From NCBI GenBank assembly GCA_000961805.1, contig LADV01000249.1, forward strand, positions 1-15,562: a stretch of 15,562 bases of DNA, in the 5' to 3' direction. Made by a program: the position numbers and the translations under genes. Shown in pieces: positions 6,549 to 12,650 of the stretch (its first letter is position 1; every line of letters begins with the position of its first letter). A model generated the notes under the pieces. The model made no database searches. It was given only the letters and a program-made list of their open reading frames with translations, and was not told the DNA's origin. Source of the stretch: Peptococcaceae bacterium BRH_c23 (GTDB lineage Bacteria > Bacillota_B > Desulfitobacteriia > Desulfitobacteriales > Desulfitobacteriaceae).

Positions 6549-7258
6549 ACCAAGCCATCCAATATCGTCATGAGTTAAAATTCTTTATCAATTATCATCA
6601 ATATTACACGCTCCGGCAGCGTCTGAAACACCTGATGCAACGCGATGAGCACGTCGGACCTACAGGAGAGTACCACATTCGCAGCTTATACTTTGATGAC
6701 ATCAATAACAAGGCTCTCGCTGAAAAATTAGGAGGGATACGTCAACGAAAGAAATATCGAATCCGCATCTACAATTTAGAAGATAAGGTGATTCACTTTG
6801 AAAAAAAGATTAAGAACGGTGACTATATTGCCAAAATCAAAGAGTCACTCACCAGAGAGATGGCAGACAATATCCTCGCTGGTGACTATCAGGAACTGAA
6901 TAATCACAGCAAGCCGTTTTTGATGGAATTACACAACGAAATGACCCATCAATTGTTGCGTCCCAAGGTGATCGTGGACTATGTTAGAGAGCCCTACATT
7001 CATCCTCACGGCAATGTTCGCATTACCTTCGATAAAGATCTGAAAAGTGGTTTGCATCGTACGGATCTTTTCAGTCGGGATTTGAATATGGTTCAAGCCT
7101 TGTCAGAAAACCAAATTATCCTGGAGGTTAAATACGATGAGTATTTACCCAGCTCTATTCGCAATGTCTTGCAACTAGAGGGCTTACATCGTCAGTCCGC
7201 CTCCAAATATGTTATCTGTAGAAAGTTTATTAAATTGAATCTATGGGAGGATCAATAA
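6545..7258 (+). CDS. VTC-domain polyphosphate-polymerase-like protein
   Basis: 237 residues when read from CTG 6545. This start is chosen because the frame is closed by TGA at 6539, a ribosome site (GAGGTG, 6533-6538) lies 6 bases upstream, and the domain begins at once (AIQYRHELKFFI); ATG 6635 would cut off the first conserved strand. The tunnel residues of the VTC fold are visible in order: Arg8 and Lys12 (YRHELKF), Arg72/Arg74 (YRIRIYN), Glu86, Lys87, Lys88 (HFEKKIK), Lys97/Lys99, Arg149 (DYVREPY), Arg159 (VRITFD), Glu194/Lys196 (LEVKYDEYLP) and the late Lys in SASKYVICR. In yeast Vtc4 this fold makes inorganic polyphosphate from ATP. Bacterial members are usually annotated polyphosphate polymerase domain proteins, and their product has mostly not been shown. 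No membrane span is present. It is first in a three-gene operon with DUF4956 and a Cthe_2159-like gene. Confidence 0.88.
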   Translation: MNQAIQYRHELKFFINYHQYYTLRQRLKHLMQRDEHVGPTGEYHIRSLYFDDINNKALAEKLGGIRQRKKYRIRIYNLEDKVIHFEKKIKNGDYIAKIKESLTREMADNILAGDYQELNNHSKPFLMELHNEMTHQLLRPKVIVDYVREPYIHPHGNVRITFDKDLKSGLHRTDLFSRDLNMVQALSENQIILEVKYDEYLPSSIRNVLQLEGLHRQSASKYVICRKFIKLNLWEDQ

Positions 7259-7261
7259 CCT

Positions 7262-7954
7262 ATGAATACAGATCAAGCGCTTAATTTTATCGATATCATT
7301 AAAAAATCAGTCCTGAGTAATTTCGGTGCCGATATCTCTATCGTAAACACTCTTATCACGATGTCGGTTGCCTTCCTGATAGGCTTCTTCATCTATATAC
7401 TCTACAAGCAGATTTTTAGCGGTGTCTTATATTCGAAGAGCTTTAATGTGACCTTAATTGGTATTACGATGGTTACCGCTATGATTATCATTGCCATCAA
7501 TTCAAACCTTATCCTCTCCCTCGGTATGGTCGGAGCGCTCAGTATTGTACGTTTCAGAACCCCCATCAAAGACCCTACTGATTTGATTTTCATATTCTGG
7601 GGAGCCGCTGCTGGCATCGTGGTCGGCGCTGGTTTCTATTCCCTAGCTATTACTGCCTCCGTTATGATTGGTATAGTGATGTTTATCTTTATCAAAAAGG
7701 CCTCCTTTGAAACGCCCTATCTGCTCCTGGTGAATTGCTGCGGAGACGATAGTGAAAAAGACGTTCTCGGCCTGATACACACTCATACCAAACGGTATAA
7801 CCTGAAACAAAAAAACGTATCGCAAGACAATATCGAATTAACTCTAGAAGTTCGGGTTAAAGACAAAGAAAGTAGCTTTGTTAACAACATCTCGGCAATT
7901 GTCGGCGTGAAAAATGCTGTGCTTATCAGCTACAGCGGTGATTTCGTATCATAA
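7262..7954 (+). CDS. DUF4956 membrane protein
   Basis: 230 residues: an N-terminal helix, then four membrane segments (about 27-50, 62-80, 83-96 plus 108-126, and 128-145), and a soluble C-terminal domain (about 152-230) of alternating strands and helices. The family hallmark GALSIVRFRTPIKDP (91-105) is intact; it places two Arg and a Lys at a membrane boundary, probably facing the cytoplasm. DUF4956 genes are very often found next to VTC-domain genes, but the biochemical role is not established as far as I know. The gene starts 4 bases after the VTC stop with a ribosome site (GGGAGGATC) inside the end of the VTC gene, so the two are coupled. A role as membrane partner, anchor or exporter for the VTC-protein product is inference. 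Confidence 0.85.
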   Translation: MNTDQALNFIDIIKKSVLSNFGADISIVNTLITMSVAFLIGFFIYILYKQIFSGVLYSKSFNVTLIGITMVTAMIIIAINSNLILSLGMVGALSIVRFRTPIKDPTDLIFIFWGAAAGIVVGAGFYSLAITASVMIGIVMFIFIKKASFETPYLLLVNCCGDDSEKDVLGLIHTHTKRYNLKQKNVSQDNIELTLEVRVKDKESSFVNNISAIVGVKNAVLISYSGDFVS

Positions 7955-8003
7955 TCGCTGGTGTTCATCAATCGATAAAATTTACGTTAAAGGGAGAATA
8001 TTC

Positions 8004-9902
8004 ATGAAAAAACCACTTGGGATTATCTTATCCCTGACGCTTTTAATAACCGGTACTATAGGTTGTGCTGCCACGAAAGAAGGCTCCAACCTGGAAAGCA
8101 TAAGTACTGCCACTACCAGCGATATCAAGGCGGTTTCTGTAAAGTATGATAGCGACAATAATTATTTCAACTGGAAAAACAGCAGTTATAAGACGATTGG
8201 CTTAAATGGAAGCTCAGCCACAGTAAAAGGAGACGGTTTAGCCGTACAAGGCTCGGTTGTAACGATCTCCGCATCGGGTGTCTATGAGATTACTGGAACG
8301 TTAACGGACGGGAGTATTATTGTTGATGTGAATAAGGATATCGATAAAGAAACGGTCTTTCTCGTCTTAAACGAAGCAACGATCAAGAGTCAAACAAGCG
8401 CTCCTATCTATATTAAAGGCGCTAAAAAGACGGTCATACTCCTTGAGAATGGCACCGAAAATTCAGTAACTGGAGGAAGTAACACCCTTGTAAATGCTGA
8501 TGGTGAACCGTCCGCTGCTATTTTCAGCAAGGCCGACCTTACCCTAACCGGTAGTGGCACATTAACGGTGACAGCTGATAATAACGATGGAATTACCAGC
8601 AAGGATGACTTAAAAATCACGGACGGTACGTTGATTGTCAACGCAAAGTCTGACGGAATAGTTGGTAAGGACATGGTTAGTGTTAAAAACGGAAGTATTA
8701 CCATAACAGCTGGTAAAGACGGCATACGCTCTACCAATGAAACAGATGAGGGCAAGGGCAAGGGAAATGTCATTATCCAAAACGGAGAGTTCACGATTAC
8801 TGCTGCAAACGATGCAATACAGGCAATAAAGCAAGTACAAATTGAGGATGGTAACTTCAATCTAAACTCCGGCGGTGGCTATCCCGGCAAGAGTATCAGT
8901 AGTGGCAACAATAACTTTGGTGGTCGTCCCGGTCAAAATGCCACCACTACCACTACAAATACCAATCCAACGAGTACAGAGAACGAGGAAAGCAAAAAAG
9001 GTTTAAAAGCAGGTCATAGTATTCTCATTAATGGTGGTAATATCAATATTTCATCCTATGAGGATGCCGTCCACAGCAACAATGATGTCGCCATAAATGG
9101 TGGTATCCTGACCTTACAAAGCGGTGATGATGGAGTACACGCGGACAATAATGTCCACATAGACAATGGCGAAATAACCATTAAGAACTCCTATGAGGGT
9201 TTGGAGGGTACCAATATTACTGTAAATGGGGGGAAAGTTATTGCTACCTCTACAGATGACGGAATTAATGTTAATAGCAAGGAGGGTGTTTTGACTATAA
9301 CTGGCGGCGAAGTTGCTTTAAACGCAAATGGTGACGGACTGGATTCCAACGGGAGTGTAAACATGACAGGGGGTACTGTCTATGTTGATGGCCCAACGGC
9401 AAATAATAATGGTGCGCTTGATTATGACGGTGGCTTTACAATAAGCGGAGGAACTCTCGTAGCATCCGGCAGTTCTGGAATGGCTCAAGCTCCCAGCACT
9501 AATTCACAACTGTCTATCCTGATGACTTACACATCTTCACAAGCTGCAGGAAGTACCATAATCCTTAAAGATAAGGATGGAACTATTGTTGCAACCTATA
9601 CACCCTCAAAACAATATAGTACGGTTGCAATTTCGTCTCCTAAATTATTGGCGGGCTCTACCTATACGCTTTATAGCGGAAACACCAAACTAGTTGATGT
9701 AACACTTTCGGACTCGCTTACCTATCTTTCGGAATCGGGTGTAACCACTAAACCGCAAAATACAGGCCCCGGTGGTGGTGGCGGTGGCTTTGGCAAGCGA
9801 CCCGATGGGGATGGGAATATGCCTTCTAGGGAAGGCATGATGCCGCCTGTTGATGGTATGATGCCACCCGGCGATGACCAACGCCCACAAGAAATGCAGT
9901 GA
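8004..9902 (+). CDS. secreted beta-helix lipoprotein of the Cthe_2159 type (carbohydrate-binding-like)
   Basis: 632 residues from ATG 8004, chosen over the in-frame start at 7914 because it has a ribosome site (aaagggag) and opens directly with a lipoprotein signal (MKKPLGIILSLTLLITGTIG, Cys21; the -3 residue is Thr, slightly atypical). The body is many imperfect repeats of about 20-25 residues mixing Gly-Gly turns with Asp-Gly motifs (DNNDGI, KSDGIV, GKDGIR, YEDAVHSN, GDDGVHAD, TDDGIN, NGDGLDS), the pattern of a right-handed parallel beta-helix with metal-binding Asp ladders. This matches the Cthe_2159 family, whose founding member from Clostridium thermocellum binds acidic polysaccharide (pectin backbone). 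A Thr/Asn/Gly linker (about 288-332) splits the helix, and the tail (587-632) is Gly-rich then Met/Pro-rich (MMPPVDGMMPPGDD). Third gene of the VTC operon. The ligand here is unknown. Confidence 0.85.
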   Translation: MKKPLGIILSLTLLITGTIGCAATKEGSNLESISTATTSDIKAVSVKYDSDNNYFNWKNSSYKTIGLNGSSATVKGDGLAVQGSVVTISASGVYEITGTLTDGSIIVDVNKDIDKETVFLVLNEATIKSQTSAPIYIKGAKKTVILLENGTENSVTGGSNTLVNADGEPSAAIFSKADLTLTGSGTLTVTADNNDGITSKDDLKITDGTLIVNAKSDGIVGKDMVSVKNGSITITAGKDGIRSTNETDEGKGKGNVIIQNGEFTITAANDAIQAIKQVQIEDGNFNLNSGGGYPGKSISSGNNNFGGRPGQNATTTTTNTNPTSTENEESKKGLKAGHSILINGGNINISSYEDAVHSNNDVAINGGILTLQSGDDGVHADNNVHIDNGEITIKNSYEGLEGTNITVNGGKVIATSTDDGINVNSKEGVLTITGGEVALNANGDGLDSNGSVNMTGGTVYVDGPTANNNGALDYDGGFTISGGTLVASGSSGMAQAPSTNSQLSILMTYTSSQAAGSTIILKDKDGTIVATYTPSKQYSTVAISSPKLLAGSTYTLYSGNTKLVDVTLSDSLTYLSESGVTTKPQNTGPGGGGGGFGKRPDGDGNMPSREGMMPPVDGMMPPGDDQRPQEMQ

Positions 9903-9976
9903 GAAACTGTTAGTTAAATGGTCATGACTCATGACTATTATTAATCTAATCATACGACTTTCTCGCTATTCACCCC

Positions 9977-10012
9977 AAAGGGGATCCGGCACCAATTTGC
10001 CTGATCCCCTTT
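9977..10012. terminator. terminator between convergent VTC operon and OYE gene
   Basis: Stem aaaggggatc / gatccccttt with an inner GGC/GCC pair of arms, one C-T mismatch and an 8-base loop, followed on the plus strand by ttttattat. It ends the three-gene operon. A- and T-rich flanks on both sides allow it to stop the minus-strand transcript as well. Confidence 0.85.
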
Positions 10013-10034
10013 TTATTATCATTTATAGATACGC

Positions 10035-11132
10035 TCATCCGTTATTTTCAGCATTATTCTGACGGTTGAAAACACAGCTGGTTCCGTCCCGTCGCCCAAA
10101 GCACTTACTACAAGAAATGCATTTTGCGTGGTCCAGATCGCCATCTTGCCAACGGTTAATGAGATTGCTCTCCCTTATTAGCGGTCGAGAAAGGGCAAAG
10201 TATTTAATCGGAGTTTGATTCAAAATCTCCGTCAGTGATCCAAATTCACGATTACCACCTACTAAGATGACCGGAACATTAATTTCTTGCGCTATTTCAG
10301 CGGCATAAGACTTGAAATATGATTCCTGTTCCAGGGTTATTTTTCTTGATGGCCCCTCGTTACGCCGCGACGAGAAACTACCCCCACTTACTTCAATTGC
10401 ATCTACTCCTAATTTCACCAATTCTTTGCATACGTATTTGCACTCTTCGAAAGTCATCCCTTGATCCATATAATCTTCGCTATTGATTTTAATCAGAACC
10501 GGATAGTCCGGACCAACCTTTTCCCGGATTGCTTTATACGTTTCCATGACCATTCTTGCTCTATTCTCAATGCTGCCACCATAGCCATCAGTTCTGCGGT
10601 TATAATTGGGCGTCAAAAATTTACTTAATAGATATCCATGAGCAACGTGCATCTGAACTCCATCAAACCCCGCCTTCTTTGCTCGAAGCGCTGCATCGGC
10701 AAAAGCTGTTTGAACAAGGAGAATCTCTTGAGGTGTCATTTCATCCGGGGTAGTTTTGTAACCCAAATCTTCGACGGAGCTTGGTCCCCACATCACCTTG
10801 CCGCTTGAAGTTTGGGATCCGAGGCAAACGAGTTGCAGGATAATATTAGCATGGTAACGATGACTCATCTCGCTCAACTTCTTATAGCCGTCAATGAATG
10901 AATCATCGTAGATAGCCATTTGGCATGGAATGGGCTGCTCTATATCAGTTACAGTCGTAAGACCCGTGATAATAGTCCCGACTCCCCCCTTTGCTAAATT
11001 CTCATAGACCTGAAATAACGCTTCCGTCATGTGCCCGCGTTCATCGGCTAAACCATCATAAGTTGCTGAACGGAAAAATCGGTTTTTTAGCTTGATTCCG
11101 GAAAACTGTGTTTGGTCGAATAAAGATTTCAT
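10035..11132 (-). CDS. old-yellow-enzyme family FMN oxidoreductase with C-terminal cysteine cluster
   Basis: 365 residues forming a complete TIM barrel of the NADH:flavin oxidoreductase/OYE family: FKNRFF-type start (IKLKNRFFRSAT), the substrate-site pair His162 and His165 in QMHVAHGYLLSKFLTP, YNRRTDGYGGSIENR (177-191) and the phosphate-binding GG near 292. After the barrel there are Cys338, Cys341 and Cys344 (CISCSKCF) and Cys353. This resembles the 4Fe-4S site of 2-enoate- and 2,4-dienoyl-CoA-reductase-type members, but the flavodoxin-like and NAD-binding domains that usually follow are absent, so electrons must come from a partner or directly from NAD(P)H. It should reduce an activated C=C bond; the substrate is unknown. 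The ATG overlaps the stop of a small upstream gene (ATGA), so the two are translated together. Confidence 0.9.
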   Translation of the reverse strand: MKSLFDQTQFSGIKLKNRFFRSATYDGLADERGHMTEALFQVYENLAKGGVGTIITGLTTVTDIEQPIPCQMAIYDDSFIDGYKKLSEMSHRYHANIILQLVCLGSQTSSGKVMWGPSSVEDLGYKTTPDEMTPQEILLVQTAFADAALRAKKAGFDGVQMHVAHGYLLSKFLTPNYNRRTDGYGGSIENRARMVMETYKAIREKVGPDYPVLIKINSEDYMDQGMTFEECKYVCKELVKLGVDAIEVSGGSFSSRRNEGPSRKITLEQESYFKSYAAEIAQEINVPVILVGGNREFGSLTEILNQTPIKYFALSRPLIRESNLINRWQDGDLDHAKCISCSKCFGRRDGTSCVFNRQNNAENNG

Positions 11133-11299
11133 TCTACTTCCACTCCCTTATTTACTTTGATCAACTGGTTCTGACACTCTTCTAAGAATTCTAAAATCAT
11201 AAAGCATCTTGTATCACAATAAATAGCTAGTAGGCCTTCCCACGGGGAATCAAAGAGTAATCGTCTTTGTACCCTCGGTTTATGTCGGCTGTTTTCCAT
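11129..11299 (-). CDS. small protein (56 aa) coupled to the OYE gene
   Basis: From ATG 11299 the minus strand encodes 56 residues beginning MENSRHKPRVQRRLLFDSPW, with Cys28, Cys32 and Cys42 in the middle (AIYCDTRCFMILEFLEEC) and an acidic tail (VEVE). Its TGA overlaps the ATG of the oxidoreductase as ATGA, the classic sign of translational coupling. The spacing GAGGTGG to ATG is 12 bases, and this ribosome site lies in the right arm of the hairpin immediately upstream, so folding could hide it. No signal peptide is present, and no known family is recognised. Two closely spaced Cys plus a third could bind a metal or cluster, or pair with the oxidoreductase; that is inference. Confidence 0.6.
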   Translation of the reverse strand: MENSRHKPRVQRRLLFDSPWEGLLAIYCDTRCFMILEFLEECQNQLIKVNKGVEVE

Positions 11300-11309
11300 T
11301 TTCCACAAA

Positions 11310-11346
11310 AACCACCTCTACCAATATCATATCAGTAGAGGTGGTT
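11310..11346. promoter_or_regulatory. perfect inverted repeat upstream of the small ORF/OYE operon
   Basis: Arms aaccacctctac (11310-11321) and gtagaggtggtt (11335-11346) are a perfect 12-bp match with a 13-base AT-rich centre. On the minus strand the second arm runs into TTTTTG, so it has terminator form, yet it ends only 10 bases before ATG 11299. It may be an attenuator, an operator for a dimeric repressor, or a terminator for an upstream minus transcript. Confidence 0.6.
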
Positions 11347-11390
11347 CAGTTCTATCTTTTTTATTCGCTTTGTTTAATCTTCTTACTCGT

Positions 11391-11417
11391 GTTCAAACTT
11401 TTTAATACAGTTCAAAC
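11391..11417. promoter_or_regulatory. direct repeat gttcaaac, two copies 19 bp apart
   Basis: gttcaaac occurs at 11391-11398 and 11410-11417, each followed shortly by a T-run. The pair lies where a promoter for the minus-strand small ORF/OYE operon would be expected, about two helical turns apart, as for a repressor or activator binding one face. It is only a candidate. Confidence 0.25.
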
Positions 11418-11540
11418 ATTTTTACAACGACACAGCTGCTGTTTATAGGAAATAAAGTTGTTAAAAATGATGGGCTGTATTAAGCATTCTTACAGAAATA
11501 ACAAAAAGGAACCGGAAAAAAAAGTTAGCAGATTGCAAAT

Positions 11541-11895
11541 TCAGAAAAACTTATCAAGTATTATTAGGGAAAAAAAGTTATTCAAAACACTCTTTTTCTG
11601 AGGTACATATAAGAGCTTCATCCCTAGTTCTTTGGGAGTCTTACCATAAAACTCTTTTACGGTCATTCTTATGACCTCCTTAATGTGTTCCTTTGTATAA
11701 TTAAACTGAATGAAATCATCAATTTTGAAACATACTCCAATCTCTGTTATGTTTTTTGATAATCTGCATAAATATTTCCAGAAAGCGAATAATCAGAGAA
11801 TAATGCATACTGCCCCAGTACAGTTTCAAACGAAGATTCATTTAAGAAGATTATCTTATCTGTAACTACTTCAAACGCTAGCGTTAGGAATTTTG
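11541..11895 (-). pseudogene. small minus-strand ORF (41 aa), probably the 3' end of a decayed gene
   Basis: ATG 11666 is preceded by a perfect ribosome site (AGGAGG, 7-base spacer) and encodes 41 residues (MTVKEFYGKTPKELGMKLLY..., ends DKFF). However, the same frame is open upstream with protein-like sequence (GVCFKIDDFIQFNYTKEHI). A frame offset by one base (11895-11745, containing DKIIFLNESSFETVLGQY and LFSDYSLSGNIYADYQK) joins it at a run of six A near 11752. One missing A would restore a continuous protein of over 110 residues. I therefore favour a frameshifted remnant, with the short ORF possibly still translated. No family is recognised. Confidence 0.4.
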
Positions 11896-11924
11896 TTTTG
11901 TTGTATAGGAAAGGAGGAGTTACA

Positions 11925-12167
11925 TTGCGGTCGATAATAAAGTTAACAATAAGTGGTGATGTGTTTTTTTTCGAAGATAACGGATTTACTCAAGAGCAGA
12001 AAAACAATCTGCAAAATATGGCCGACATTGTATCTCAAAAAAAACTACAACAAAAAATCTCAAGTGAAAAAGAACTTTGTTTATGGTTCATAAACGAAGT
12101 AAAAGCTAATTTGGGAATCAATCTAGAGCAAGTTAAAGTTTCTTTCGTGGTAAGGATCAATTTCTAA
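11925..12167 (+). CDS. small protein of unknown function (80 aa)
   Basis: TTG 11925 is chosen as start because a strong ribosome site (aaaggagg) lies 7 bases upstream; the in-frame TTG 11898 lies before that site. The product begins RSIIKLTISGDVFFFEDNG after the initiator, then has a charged helical middle (QEQKNNLQNMADIVSQKK) and ends in a hydrophobic strand (VKVSFVVRINF). It is soluble, with no cysteine cluster or DNA-binding motif that I can recognise. A 12-bp palindrome (aacgctagcgtt, about 11875-11886) lies upstream and may be an operator, and a strong hairpin follows the gene, so it is probably a single-gene unit. Function unknown. Confidence 0.6.
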   Translation: MRSIIKLTISGDVFFFEDNGFTQEQKNNLQNMADIVSQKKLQQKISSEKELCLWFINEVKANLGINLEQVKVSFVVRINF

Positions 12168-12184
12168 TTCCAAACCGAAAAAAT

Positions 12185-12233
12185 AGAGTGACACAAAGGT
12201 TCTATTTATTAAAAGCTACCGTTGTGTCACTCT
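12185..12233. terminator. hairpin terminator between convergent genes
   Basis: agagtgacacaa (12185-12196) and ttgtgtcactct (12222-12233) are a perfect 12-bp match, with three more inner pairs (ggt/acc) after one mismatch. It lies between the 80-aa gene and the convergent truncated gene and can end both transcripts. Confidence 0.75.
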
Positions 12234-12260
12234 AATTATTTAAGAGGATTAATATTTCAA

Positions 12261-12650
12261 CTATACTTTATCTATATCTAGCTCAAATGCTTCTTGAAGA
12301 ATCTGGTTAGAGAACTTTCTGTATTGACTAGATGTATAAGTAAAGATAGCTTTTGAAAAATCAATATTTAAGTTTTTTAATTTTGCATCGTAAAAATCAA
12401 AATCTTGTATTCCATTACTTTCTAGCTGACGCGTAAAAGCAATAATAAAACCATTTATTGACGTTACAGACAAAATTTTTGAATCAGTGGCTTCCCACGC
12501 ATCGCGGAAATTCTTTTTTACTGCGGAAAAGTATAGTCTCAGTTGATTTGCACAAAAAACAATATAAGCTTCTAAAGCATCATCCTCTTTTGCTAACAGA
12601 GCCTTTTTATCTCCATTCCAATACGTAAATAAGCTTACCTTACCGTCGGC
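12261..12650 (-). pseudogene. 5'-truncated gene, C-terminal part of a possible DGQHR-domain protein
   Basis: The minus frame is open from just after a TGA at 12651 to the stop at 12261, giving 129 residues with no credible ATG, GTG or ribosome site in the first half. Starting at TTG 12473 would discard clearly protein-like sequence (VSLFTYWNGDKKALLAKEDD, then EAYIVFCANQLRLYF). The pattern, with YWNGDKKAL early, NFRDAW, then ILSVTSINGFIIAFTRQL and a charged tail, resembles the C-terminal part of DGQHR/DndB-like proteins seen in phage-defence and mobile regions, but this is from memory of the family and not certain. Its open frame starts inside the last codons of tnsC, so the junction probably marks where the transposon remnant and this gene were joined by deletion. 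Confidence 0.5.

Noticed and set aside
7914..8003. Upstream in-frame start for the beta-helix lipoprotein
   Set aside because: It would overlap the DUF4956 gene and place 30 residues before a clear lipoprotein signal; ATG 8004 has its own ribosome site.
8408..8860. 150-codon minus frame within the lipoprotein gene
   Set aside because: It is antisense shadow of a repetitive coding sequence, with hydrophobic low-complexity composition and no ribosome site.
11473..11601. Plus-strand ORF of about 43 codons (MGCIKHSYRNNKK...)
   Set aside because: The ribosome site is weak and distant, and the frame lies partly antisense to a minus ORF with a far better ribosome site. Its Lys/Asn content reflects the AT-rich DNA.
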